Assembly: GCA_024508725.1 (NCBI GenBank)
Contig: JANINS010000004.1
Span: 390,163-454,162 of the forward strand
Direction of reading: 5' to 3'
Length of the DNA: 64,000 bases
Origin: Chitinophagaceae bacterium
GTDB taxonomy: Bacteria > Bacteroidota > Bacteroidia > Chitinophagales > Chitinophagaceae
Under the pieces are notes generated by a model, which was not told the DNA's origin, made no database searches, and worked only from the letters and a program-made list of their open reading frames with translations. The translations under genes were made by a program, and so were the position numbers. This document shows positions 25,238-32,441 of the stretch, piece by piece; position 1 is the first letter of the stretch; each line of letters begins with the position of its first letter.

Positions 25238-26062
25238 TCATATTACAGCTTTCCTGATCTTCACAAGGTCTTCTAATAACTTTTCAATAAGACTTAAGTG
25301 TAGCATATTCGCTCCATCGCTTTTTGCTACCGCTGGATTGGGATGTGTTTCAATAAACAATCCATCTGCACCTGCAGCAATCGCAGCTTTTGCGATCGTT
25401 CCGATCAACTGAGGATTTCCTCCTGTTACACCACTTGTTTGATTGGGCTGTTGTAAACTGTGTGTGCAATCCATCACCACCGGAACACCATGAGCCTGCA
25501 TATGTGGAATATTCCTGTAATCAACAATAAGATCCTGGTAACCGAAAGTGGTTCCTCTTTCTGTGAGAATAATTTGTTCGTTCCCAGCTTTGCGAATCTT
25601 TTCAACCGCAAACTTCATTGCTTCACCACTTACAAACTGTCCTTTCTTCACGTTCACGATTTTTCCTGTTGCTGCTGCTGCGAGTAAGATATCTGTTTGC
25701 CGACACAAAAACGCCGGTATCTGCAATATATCTACATACTTCGCTGCAATGGCTGCTTCTTCTGCTGTATGAATATCAGAAGTAGCAGGCAAGTTGAAGT
25801 GTTGACCTACTTTCTTCAATAAGGTTAATGCATCTTCATCACCAATGCCGGTAAAAGAAGTGGCACTTGTACGATTTGCTTTGCGATAGCTGGCTTTAAA
25901 AACATACGGAATCTCCAGCCTTTTACATACTGAAGAAACCTTGTCCGCAATTTCCATCAGCATGTCTTCATTCTCCACAACACATGGTCCGCTGATGAGA
26001 AAAAAATTATCAGGATTGTAAGATTGATCTTTGAACAGGTCTTGTAAAAAAGCTGGTATCAT
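25238..26062 (-). CDS. kdsA: 3-deoxy-8-phosphooctulonate synthase
   Basis: Condenses arabinose-5-phosphate with PEP to make KDO-8-phosphate for lipopolysaccharide inner core. The longest frame starts at 26122, but the ATG at 26062 (MIPAFLQDLF) gives 274 residues, normal for KdsA. Conserved regions: FLISGPCVVENEDMLMEIAD, PYVFKASYRKANRTSATSFTGIG, TSDIHTAEEA, LQIPAFLCRQTDIL, KKGQFVSGEAM, LTERGTTFGYQDLIVDYRNIP and VVMDCTHSLQQPN. A Cys in the ISGPC region and the DCTHS region are compatible with a metal-dependent type, but I do not settle that. Divergent from the threonine dehydrogenase gene, 81 bp apart. Confidence 0.96.
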   Translation of the reverse strand: MIPAFLQDLFKDQSYNPDNFFLISGPCVVENEDMLMEIADKVSSVCKRLEIPYVFKASYRKANRTSATSFTGIGDEDALTLLKKVGQHFNLPATSDIHTAEEAAIAAKYVDILQIPAFLCRQTDILLAAAATGKIVNVKKGQFVSGEAMKFAVEKIRKAGNEQIILTERGTTFGYQDLIVDYRNIPHMQAHGVPVVMDCTHSLQQPNQTSGVTGGNPQLIGTIAKAAIAAGADGLFIETHPNPAVAKSDGANMLHLSLIEKLLEDLVKIRKAVI

Positions 26063-26143
26063 GTAATTAGAATTGCGCTGCGAACTTACACCAAAGTTTG
26101 TTTCTTTGCCAACGAGAAACAACTAACGAAGAAACGTTGCTAT

Positions 26144-27088
26144 ATGGCTAAAGGAAAAATACTAGTGATCGGTGCATCAGGACAAATAGGTGTGGAGCTT
26201 ACGATGGCTTTGCGGGAAAAGTATGGAAACAACAACGTAATTGCCAGTGACCTGAGAGAAGAAAATGAGTTGCTAAAAGGTTCAGGACCTTATGTAAGTC
26301 TTGATGTGATGAACAAAGAGATGCTGCATGTGCAGGTGATCCGCCAAAATATTACACAGATATATTTATTGGCTGCAATTCTCTCTGCAACAGGAGAGAA
26401 GAACCCGAATCTTGCCTGGCATTTGAACATGCAGGGTTTATTGAATGTGCTGGATATAGCCAGGGAAGAAAAGCTGGAGAAAGTATACTGGCCAAGTAGT
26501 ATCGCTGTGTTTGGTCCAACTTCACCTAAGAAAGATTGCCCACAACAAACGATCATTGAACCAACAACGGTATATGGCATCAGTAAATATGCCGGTGAGT
26601 TCTGGTGTAATTATTATTTCCATCGTTATGGTGTTGATGTAAGAAGCTTACGCTACCCGGGATTGATCAGTTATAAATCTGCACCGGGAGGTGGAACAAC
26701 AGATTATGCTGTTGAAATATTTTACGAAGCATTGGAGCATAAAAAATACAATTGCTTTTTAAGAGAAGATACTTACCTGCCCATGATGTATATGCCTGAT
26801 GCTATCAAGGCAACGATTGAATTGATGGAAGCTCCTAAAGAAAAAATTACCGTTAGAACATCTTACAACTTGTCTTCCATGAGTTTTTCACCAACAGAGA
26901 TAGGAGCGGAGATCAAAAAACACATTCCTGAATTTGAACTGAGCTGTACACCGGATTATCGCCAGGCAATTGCCGATAGCTGGCCGCAAAGCATTGATGA
27001 CTCAGTGGCAAGGGCAGACTGGGGTTGGCAACATGAATACGACTTGGCAAGAATGACAGAAGATATGCTGAAGAATCTGCAACGCTGA
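26144..27088 (+). CDS. SDR-type L-threonine 3-dehydrogenase / NAD-dependent epimerase family
   Basis: A 314-residue NAD-binding short-chain enzyme. The N-terminal dinucleotide loop GASGQIG (9-15) and the catalytic YGISK (Tyr-x-x-x-Lys, about 145-149) with the Ser/Thr region WPSSIAVFGP are intact. Motifs RYPGLISYKSAPGGGTTDYAVEIFYEAL, LPMMYMPDAIKATIELMEAP and PDYRQAIADSWPQSIDDSVARADWGW are those of the SDR-type L-threonine 3-dehydrogenases described from Flavobacterium and Cupriavidus, which oxidise threonine to 2-amino-3-ketobutyrate; this is more specific than a generic epimerase call. ATG at 26144; terminator follows. Confidence 0.88.
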   Translation: MAKGKILVIGASGQIGVELTMALREKYGNNNVIASDLREENELLKGSGPYVSLDVMNKEMLHVQVIRQNITQIYLLAAILSATGEKNPNLAWHLNMQGLLNVLDIAREEKLEKVYWPSSIAVFGPTSPKKDCPQQTIIEPTTVYGISKYAGEFWCNYYFHRYGVDVRSLRYPGLISYKSAPGGGTTDYAVEIFYEALEHKKYNCFLREDTYLPMMYMPDAIKATIELMEAPKEKITVRTSYNLSSMSFSPTEIGAEIKKHIPEFELSCTPDYRQAIADSWPQSIDDSVARADWGWQHEYDLARMTEDMLKNLQR

Positions 27089-27119
27089 TTGGAGCTAATG
27101 TGAACGAATGGGTGCTAAT

Positions 27120-27157
27120 AAAAAAGGCTGATGTTTTTGCATCAGCCTTTTTATTTG
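27120..27157. terminator. terminator between threonine dehydrogenase and beta-barrel protein genes
   Basis: AAGGCTGATG pairs with CATCAGCCTT around TTTTTG (27124-27149), with A runs before and T runs after, so it can work in both directions for these convergent genes. Confidence 0.88.
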
Positions 27158-27171
27158 TAAGAAGAAGAGGT

Positions 27172-27912
27172 TTAAAATTTCAATCCGAGATTAATACCTA
27201 AAGCTCTGATACCTGCCCAGGGGCCGTCAGATTTAATGAATGCACCACTGCCATTTGCTGGAACATCATAAGTGAATTTAAAAGGGTCAGCTTTGAAGTC
27301 AGCAAGTGTATTTTTAAGACCTTGTTGTTGGGTTGGAGTTAATGGAGTGGTAGGTCTGAAGTCAAGATCACCACTGCTGGTTCCGTAGTGACCACCAATC
27401 CACCAGATATCAAGAACAAGTCTTTTGGCAATATTAAACTGTGTTCCAAACATCAATCCACCGCTGAAAGATGTGATCTTCCCAGTAAAGTCAGCATTGC
27501 GTTTAATTGATGTTCCAGGACCTGTTGGTTCGTCATAAGTAAAAGGAAGAGACATATCGAAGCTTGCATACCTTGCATATGGAGCAATGTAAAAACCTTT
27601 CATTGCCTTTTTGCTTAGATAAATCCTCGGCTCAACCGTAATGGCTGTATTTCCAATTCTAAAATCGCTGATACGGATATCTTCATCATCTAAACCACCT
27701 CCAAGGCTTTCGAAAGTACTTTGAAATGGCAAACTGCTTTTAGGCATATACCTAAAGCCAACGTTTAAAGTTAATTTACTAACGAGCTTTCTTTCGTATT
27801 GGATGTGATAATTCTTAACAGCTAATGAACTAAGATTCACTTTAACTGCATTCTTTTGTGCCATGGCAAACACCGGCAGAAGAAGCAGTAACAGGGGTAC
27901 TGATTTTCTCAT
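27172..27912 (-). CDS. predicted outer membrane beta-barrel protein
   Basis: A 246-residue exported protein with a clear signal peptide (MRKSVPLLLLLLPVFAMAQ, cleavage after residue 18 or so). The rest has alternating hydrophobic and polar strands ending in aromatic residues (KLTLNVGFRYMP, AITVEPRIYLS, GFYIAPYARYASFDM, FSGGLMFGTQFNIAKRLVLDIWWIGGHYG), ending in ALGINLGLKF, a typical last strand with terminal Phe. This suggests an eight- to ten-stranded barrel of the DUF3575/outer membrane protein type. No enzyme motif is seen. It is convergent with the dehydrogenase gene, and the terminator lies between. Confidence 0.75.
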   Translation of the reverse strand: MRKSVPLLLLLLPVFAMAQKNAVKVNLSSLAVKNYHIQYERKLVSKLTLNVGFRYMPKSSLPFQSTFESLGGGLDDEDIRISDFRIGNTAITVEPRIYLSKKAMKGFYIAPYARYASFDMSLPFTYDEPTGPGTSIKRNADFTGKITSFSGGLMFGTQFNIAKRLVLDIWWIGGHYGTSSGDLDFRPTTPLTPTQQQGLKNTLADFKADPFKFTYDVPANGSGAFIKSDGPWAGIRALGINLGLKF

Positions 27913-27980
27913 TGTAGTTGTGGTTTAGTTTTAGTAACCACAAAATAAACAGTTTTCCCGGTTTTAAAACAACCACATAA

Positions 27981-28010
27981 ACAAAAAACCGCAACAAGAA
28001 TGTTGCGGCC
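27981..28010 (-). terminator. terminator of etfA
   Basis: CCGCAACA-AGAA-TGTTGCGG (27989-28008); on the minus strand it is followed by TTTTTTGT. It lies 28 bp after the etfA stop. Confidence 0.88.
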
Positions 28011-28037
28011 TTTAGTCCTCATGTGCACTAGCAGGCA

Positions 28038-29003
28038 TTATGCAATGCCTTTTAGCTTCTTTATTTCTTCGGTTAATTTAGGAACAATTTCGAAAACATC
28101 ACCAACAATTCCGTAGTCAGCAGCCTTAAAGAAAGGTGCTTCCGGATCTTTGTTTACCACAACGATCACTTTACTACGGTTTACGCCGGCTAAATGTTGA
28201 ATAGCTCCTGAAATGCCCAAAGCGAAATATAAATTCGGTGCGATCTGAATTCCTGTTTGTCCAACGTGTTCATGGTGTGGTCTCCAATGTGCATCTGCTA
28301 CCGGACGACTACAAGCAGTAGCTGCATGTAAGGTCTTCGCCAAATCTTCTAAAATGCCCCAGTTCTCAGGACCTTTAAAACCACGGCCACCACTTACCAC
28401 GATCTCTGCTTCAGTTAAAGGTACTTCACCTTTTACTTTATTTACGCTTACTACTTTTACTTTAGGTGCATCAACGGTAATGTTTAGTTGATTGATCGCA
28501 GCACTTCCTTCACCTGCAGTGATCTTATAACTATTTGGGTTGAGTGAGATCACTTTTATATCGCTGTTGATGCTAACGTTTGCAAATGCTTTGGCAGAAA
28601 AAACTGATTTCTTCACCACGAAACCACCGTCTGTTTTTGGTAGTGCTACAGCACCTGTAACCACTCCGGCTTTGAGCCTTGCACCAACTCTTGCAGCAAC
28701 AGCTCTTCCATTTTGGTTATGTGAGAACACTATAACTTTTGCTCCTGTTTGAGTTGCAGCTTCTCCAATTGCTTTAGCATATACCTGTGCATCGAGGTTG
28801 TTCAGGCTTTCGTTGTTCACCTGGTTGATCTTTGTTACGCCATATTTTCCAAGAGCAGCAAGATCATCATTCACTGTTCCAAGCAGCAAGCCTTCAGCAG
28901 AAGTGCCGAGCTGTTTTGCAAGGTCAGCACCATAAGTAAGTGCTTCAAAAGATGACTTCTTGATGTGGCCTTCGCTATGATCTATAAAAATTAAAACTGA
29001 CAT
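28038..29003 (-). CDS. etfA: electron transfer flavoprotein, alpha subunit
   Basis: Forms with EtfB the FAD-containing carrier that takes electrons from acyl-CoA dehydrogenases. The 321 residues have an N-terminal domain (1-190) and the C-terminal FAD-binding domain with VVSGGRGFKGPENW, SRPVADAHWRP, HHEHVGQTGIQIAPNLYFALGISGAIQHLAG and KDPEAPFFKAADYGIVGD. It lies downstream of etfB on the same strand but with an unusually long 184-bp spacer that holds a copy of the dispersed element. ATG at 29003. Confidence 0.95.
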   Translation of the reverse strand: MSVLIFIDHSEGHIKKSSFEALTYGADLAKQLGTSAEGLLLGTVNDDLAALGKYGVTKINQVNNESLNNLDAQVYAKAIGEAATQTGAKVIVFSHNQNGRAVAARVGARLKAGVVTGAVALPKTDGGFVVKKSVFSAKAFANVSINSDIKVISLNPNSYKITAGEGSAAINQLNITVDAPKVKVVSVNKVKGEVPLTEAEIVVSGGRGFKGPENWGILEDLAKTLHAATACSRPVADAHWRPHHEHVGQTGIQIAPNLYFALGISGAIQHLAGVNRSKVIVVVNKDPEAPFFKAADYGIVGDVFEIVPKLTEEIKKLKGIA

Positions 29004-29102
29004 AATTTGAAATTTGAGATCTGAGATTTGAAATTTTCAAACTCAAACCTGTTTATTTATTTCAAGAGCTATGCGCTCAAATTGTTGAATAAAGAACTGA
29101 AC

Positions 29103-29122
29103 GTACAAGTGAGTGACACAAC
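29103..29122 (-). repeat. dispersed intergenic element, perfect core
   Basis: Minus-strand GTTGTGTCACTCACTTGTAC followed by GTTCAG, inside the 184-bp spacer between etfB and etfA. The spacer also carries an AAATTTGAGATCTGAGATTTG low-complexity stretch near 29009-29037. Confidence 0.88.
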
Positions 29123-29187
29123 CAAAGCCTAATAGTAGTACAACAGCTTAGACCATCAGCATATCAGCACATTTGCAGATTAGCACA

Positions 29188-29931
29188 TTAAATTGCTTTC
29201 GCCTCTTCGTGTAACAACCTCACCAGTTCTGCAACGTTATCTGCAGGCACCAGTTTTACCCCGGCTTTTGGTGGAGGAGTTTCGTAACTCACCACACTCG
29301 TCAGCTGATCTACTGCAGCAGGCTCCACCACTTTCAATGGTTTTGTTCTCGCTGCCATAATGCCCCTCATATTTGGAATACGTTGTTCTGCCACACCTTT
29401 CTGGCAACTGATCACAACCGGTAACGATACTTCGTTCACTTCTTCACCACCTTCGATCTCACGGTTAACCGTAGCTGTTGTTCCGTTCAATTCAAATTTG
29501 GTAGCAAGAGAGATATAAGGCATGTCGAGCAATTCTGCAACAGCTCCGCCAACAGATGAACTGTTGAAATCGATGGTTTCTTTACCAGTGAAAATAAGAT
29601 CGTAACCACCTTGCTTTGCCACTTCAGCAATTTGTGCAGCGATAAAATAACGGTCATCGCTCTGGGCATTTACCCTGATGGCTTCATCACCACCCAAAGC
29701 CAAAGCTTTACGGATGATCGGCTCTACATCAGCACCGCCAACAGTAATTAAATGCAGCACGGCAGAAGCGTCTTTTTCCTTCAGTTCGATTGCTCTTACC
29801 AAAGCATACCATTCGTCGTAAGGATTTATGATCCATTGTACACCAGCCTCATCAAACTTCGAGTTATTGTCTTTAAACGCAATCTTAGAAGTGGTGTCTG
29901 GCGTTTTAGAAATACAAACTAAGATCTTCAT
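29188..29931 (-). CDS. etfB: electron transfer flavoprotein, beta subunit
   Basis: The AMP-binding partner of EtfA, 247 residues, normal length. It opens MKILVCISKTPDTTSKIAF and has INPYDEWYALVRAIELKE, VGGADVEPIIRKALALGGDEAIRV, DLIFTGKETIDFNSSSVGGAVAELLDMPYIS and the conserved EGGEEVNEVSLPVVISCQKG, PNMRGIMAARTKPL. It is first of the etfB-etfA pair. A TATATTTG box on the minus strand at 29968-29975 lies 37 bp before the start. Confidence 0.95.
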   Translation of the reverse strand: MKILVCISKTPDTTSKIAFKDNNSKFDEAGVQWIINPYDEWYALVRAIELKEKDASAVLHLITVGGADVEPIIRKALALGGDEAIRVNAQSDDRYFIAAQIAEVAKQGGYDLIFTGKETIDFNSSSVGGAVAELLDMPYISLATKFELNGTTATVNREIEGGEEVNEVSLPVVISCQKGVAEQRIPNMRGIMAARTKPLKVVEPAAVDQLTSVVSYETPPPKAGVKLVPADNVAELVRLLHEEAKAI

Positions 29932-29967
29932 GTAGTCAAATATAGTTGTTTATGCAACTAAGCGACG

Positions 29968-29975
29968 CAAATATA
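29968..29975 (-). promoter_or_regulatory. -7 promoter box of etfB
   Basis: Minus-strand TATATTTG, an exact TAnnTTTG match, followed by GCGTCGC and 37 bp before the etfB ATG. A -33 TTG is not evident at the standard spacing. Confidence 0.55.
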
Positions 29976-30023
29976 AGAGAGGAATTTTTATAATACCAGC
30001 ATCAGTTTTTCAATTTTGCTTCT

Positions 30024-30043
30024 GTTGTGTCACTCACTTCTGC
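30024..30043 (+). repeat. dispersed intergenic element, diverged 3' end
   Basis: GTTGTGTCACTCACTTCTGC: first 16 bases are core, the GTAC end is replaced. It lies in the divergent 207-bp gap between etfB and the TPR gene. Confidence 0.8.
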
Positions 30044-30138
30044 ATTCTGTTTTCATGGCATCATACCTCACCTTACACAATTCCATGAACTGTATCAACT
30101 ATTCAACTTATATCATTGCTCATCTTTAGCTTTGCTGC

Positions 30139-30450
30139 ATGGACAGAATCCAGAAACTCCAGGAATTTCTTACCGCAAGCCCCAACGATAATTTCTTAAA
30201 ACATGCGTTGGCTTTAGAATACATCAAGCTAAACGATGATGCCAAAGCCAAGGAACTTTTCCTCGACATTTTATCTACCTCACCCGATTACATCGGTAGT
30301 TATTATCATTTAGCAAAGCTGCTGGAACGAAATGCAGAAACCGAAGCAGCTGTAGAGTGGTACGAAAAAGGAATGGCTGCAGCTAAAGAAGCCAAAGATC
30401 AGCATGCTTATAATGAGCTGCAGGCTGCTTATGAAGATCTCATCTATTAG
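30139..30450 (+). CDS. small tetratricopeptide repeat protein
   Basis: A 103-residue all-helical protein with about two and a half TPR units: residues 6-33 (KLQEFLTASPNDNFLKHALALEYIKLND), 34-67 (AKAKELFLDILSTSPDYIGSYYHLAKLL) and 68-103 (AEAAVEWYEKGMAAAKEAKDQHAYNELQAA). TPR units bind other proteins; there is no signal peptide, so it should be cytoplasmic. Small TPR proteins like this are common in Bacteroidota and have no assigned role. It stands alone, divergent from etfB. Confidence 0.85.
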   Translation: MDRIQKLQEFLTASPNDNFLKHALALEYIKLNDDAKAKELFLDILSTSPDYIGSYYHLAKLLERNAETEAAVEWYEKGMAAAKEAKDQHAYNELQAAYEDLIY

Positions 30451-30506
30451 AAAACACCTTCATAATTATTGGCATTCATTCGCTTTAATTAGAGTAATTC
30501 GTGTAA

Positions 30507-30534
30507 TAAAAAAACCCCTGTAAAAACAAGGGTA
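30507..30534 (-). terminator. terminator-like hairpin without a clear gene on its strand
   Basis: ACCCCTGT-AAAA-ACAAGGGT (30514-30533) forms an 8-bp stem with one mismatch; on the minus strand it is followed by seven T. The closest minus-strand gene upstream ends at 31006, beyond a plus-strand gene. The rest of the 308-bp gap 30451-30758 holds a second hairpin ATCAGCC-TG-GGCTGAT (30575-30590) and TATCTTCG at 30593, a poor -7 match; nothing else is recognised. Confidence 0.45.
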
Positions 30535-30758
30535 GTTAGGGAAAATCTCCCTATGGCTTTGCAAAAAAATGTACATCAGCCTGGGCTGATAATATCTTCG
30601 AGTCAATCCTGGTTTGTGGAAATTTGTTCAGTGCAGCGGATACAAACTTACCCTTGCTTTTGCTAAAACAACGTCAAAGCATTGGTAACAGCTTGCAAAA
30701 TGTAGTTGGCTTTATTCTTGAAACGTTCCAGGTATTATTCACATATAAAATCTTTCCC

Positions 30759-31001
30759 ATGCCAGGACCAAAAGAAAAGCTACCGCAAGACGAAGAACTT
30801 CTGAAAGATGATATTGACGAGGATATTGAAGCTGATGATGCTGATCTTGACGATGAAGACATTGAAGAAGATGACGATACCGCCGAGGATGAAGATTTCG
30901 ATGAAACCGAAGTTGAAAAAGATCCTGACCTGGAAGATCTGGACGACGATGATCTGGACCTGGAAGATGGTAACGACGAAGAGGACGACGACGATTTCTA
31001 A
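30759..31001 (+). CDS. small, extremely acidic protein
   Basis: An 80-residue protein from the ATG at 30759 (MPGPKEKLPQDEELL); the frame is open upstream to 30624 but that part looks like leader, not protein. More than half of the residues are Asp or Glu, in runs such as DADLDDEDIEEDDD and EEDDDDF at the end; there are no cysteines and few hydrophobic residues beyond regularly spaced Leu and Ile. It is probably disordered. Acidic small proteins may bind metals or basic proteins, but no function can be assigned. It ends five bases before the stop of the convergent secreted-protein gene. Confidence 0.6.
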   Translation: MPGPKEKLPQDEELLKDDIDEDIEADDADLDDEDIEEDDDTAEDEDFDETEVEKDPDLEDLDDDDLDLEDGNDEEDDDDF

Positions 31002-31005
31002 ACGA

Positions 31006-32202
31006 TTACTTCGATTCTCTTGAAGGCACTTTGCAGTCGACAATAACGGCTGCATTTTTTTGTTCGGTAGAAGTTAAAGTAACATCGAACTGTTGCTTTC
31101 CTACTATGATCTTCATCAAAGCAGTATTGGGAGGAATTGTACCTAAATTATCGGCCACCATCACAAACTCATTTCTGGGATGGTTGGGATCAACCTTAAC
31201 ACGAATGGTAATCGGTTGATGGCACAATCTTTTTTTCCAGGCAACCACCTGTTTATTGTGATACACTGTTACCGTATCGTCATCTATCTGTCCATTATCG
31301 AACAGCTGTATCTCGATCTCTTCACCTTCCGCTTTTATTACTTTGGTAACGATATTGTCTCTTTCCCTCAACTCTTTTGCGACTGGTTTTTTAGGAGTTT
31401 CAACCGGCCTCACATCAACTGTTTCGATCTTGCGATCTGTTGTATTTGGCTTAGATGGATTGGATGGCGGAGCGATGGTAACAAGATCATCTTTCTGGCG
31501 ATTCCTGTTCGTCGTCTCTGCCGGTTTTGGTTTTGGCTTGGGAGCAGGCGTACTTTTTACAACATCTTTTTTAGGTGATGTGTTTGTTTTAGCAGTGGTG
31601 GTAGAAGGTTTTGGTGTGGTTTTCACAGACGAACTTTTCTTTTTCGCCTCGAATTCCTTTACAAAATCTTCCTTATAAAAGTCACTTTCCGGAACTTTCT
31701 CCAGGTAAACCCTACCGCTGCCACAATCACGATTGTTATCATTCACATTCACACTGGTAAACGTTCCTTCCAACACTTCGGTATTTCCTACTTTGCTGTA
31801 TTCAAGATAGCAGGTCATTAAGCAGGCATCGCCACTGGTCATCTTAACTTCAACCAGTTTGTTCTCTTTCAAAACAAGATTCTTGGTAGAAGGAGTGTAC
31901 ATACCGGCAAGATTCGCTTTACCATAAAAAACAGTTGTCTTATAGGAATAAGTAACTCCTTTAATGCCGTTGTTGGTGAGCTGGCCTACCTGAACTTCGT
32001 ATTTATATTTCTCCTGGAAAAATCCGCTGCCCGATGTAAAAAATCCACGCCATACACCGCTGATCTCAGACTTTGCAGCGATAGACGGCGTTTTTGCAGA
32101 AGCTGTAGTTGTATTAGACGATCCTCCCTTTTTCGGTTGCTGCGAAAAAGCGGAAATTGAAACAAGCAGTAAGTATAAAAGGTAGGTATACTTCAACTTC
32201 AT
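31006..32202 (-). CDS. exported protein of unknown function with Pro/Thr/Lys-rich linker
   Basis: A 398-residue protein not recognised by name. Signal peptide MKLKYTYLLYLLLVSISAFSQ. Domain A, about 48-175, is rich in beta strands (ISGVWRGFFTSGSGFFQEKYKYEVQV, LEGTFTSVNVN) and has four cysteines that could pair. A low-complexity linker rich in Lys, Pro and Thr runs about 190-285. Domain B, about 290-390 (DNIVTKVIKAEGEEIEIQLFDNGQIDDDTVTVYHN, NEFVMVADNLGTIPPNTALMKIIV), looks like a second beta sandwich. The protein is probably periplasmic or surface-bound. It is transcribed alone, divergent from thrS. Confidence 0.7.
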   Translation of the reverse strand: MKLKYTYLLYLLLVSISAFSQQPKKGGSSNTTTASAKTPSIAAKSEISGVWRGFFTSGSGFFQEKYKYEVQVGQLTNNGIKGVTYSYKTTVFYGKANLAGMYTPSTKNLVLKENKLVEVKMTSGDACLMTCYLEYSKVGNTEVLEGTFTSVNVNDNNRDCGSGRVYLEKVPESDFYKEDFVKEFEAKKKSSSVKTTPKPSTTTAKTNTSPKKDVVKSTPAPKPKPKPAETTNRNRQKDDLVTIAPPSNPSKPNTTDRKIETVDVRPVETPKKPVAKELRERDNIVTKVIKAEGEEIEIQLFDNGQIDDDTVTVYHNKQVVAWKKRLCHQPITIRVKVDPNHPRNEFVMVADNLGTIPPNTALMKIIVGKQQFDVTLTSTEQKNAAVIVDCKVPSRESK

Positions 32203-32310
32203 TAAGCAAATCTACTGGCGCAATATAGTACATGCTGATAATAAAGCGTTAAGGTTTACCTGTGTTAATGCATTGTGGTTTACCAACTGCAGTTTTTTAT
32301 AGCATCGCCT

Positions 32311-32330
32311 GTTGCGTCGCAAGCACTTTG
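32311..32330 (+). repeat. dispersed intergenic element, diverged copy
   Basis: GTTGCGTCGCAAGCACTTTG, preceded by GCAGTTTTTTATAGCATCGC, the same lead-in as the copy at 18665. It is upstream of the thrS promoter. Confidence 0.7.
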
Positions 32331-32404
32331 TCGTTCCGTTTTTATGGCGACAAATTTGACGCAAACACTGATCTCATTTCAGTCAAAGTCTGCTTGCCAT
32401 TCGT

Positions 32405-32412
32405 TACTTTTG
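32405..32412 (+). promoter_or_regulatory. -7 promoter box of thrS; decides the start
   Basis: TACTTTTG matches TAnnTTTG and lies 30 bp upstream of the ATG at 32442. Since transcription should start near 32418, the longer frame beginning at 32262 is very unlikely to be translated. Confidence 0.6.
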
Positions 32413-32441
32413 CTGCCTTAAATCAAGGAGAACAAGGTTTT

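Noticed and set aside
30624-30758. N-terminal extension of the acidic protein frame
   Set aside because: The first 45 residues have a different, unremarkable composition, begin at a TTG, and end at an ATG that starts the acidic part. It looks like untranslated leader that happens to be open.
32262-32441. 60-codon upstream extension of thrS
   Set aside because: It contains a copy of the dispersed element and a -7 promoter box, and has no synthetase-like sequence. ThrS of normal length starts at 32442.
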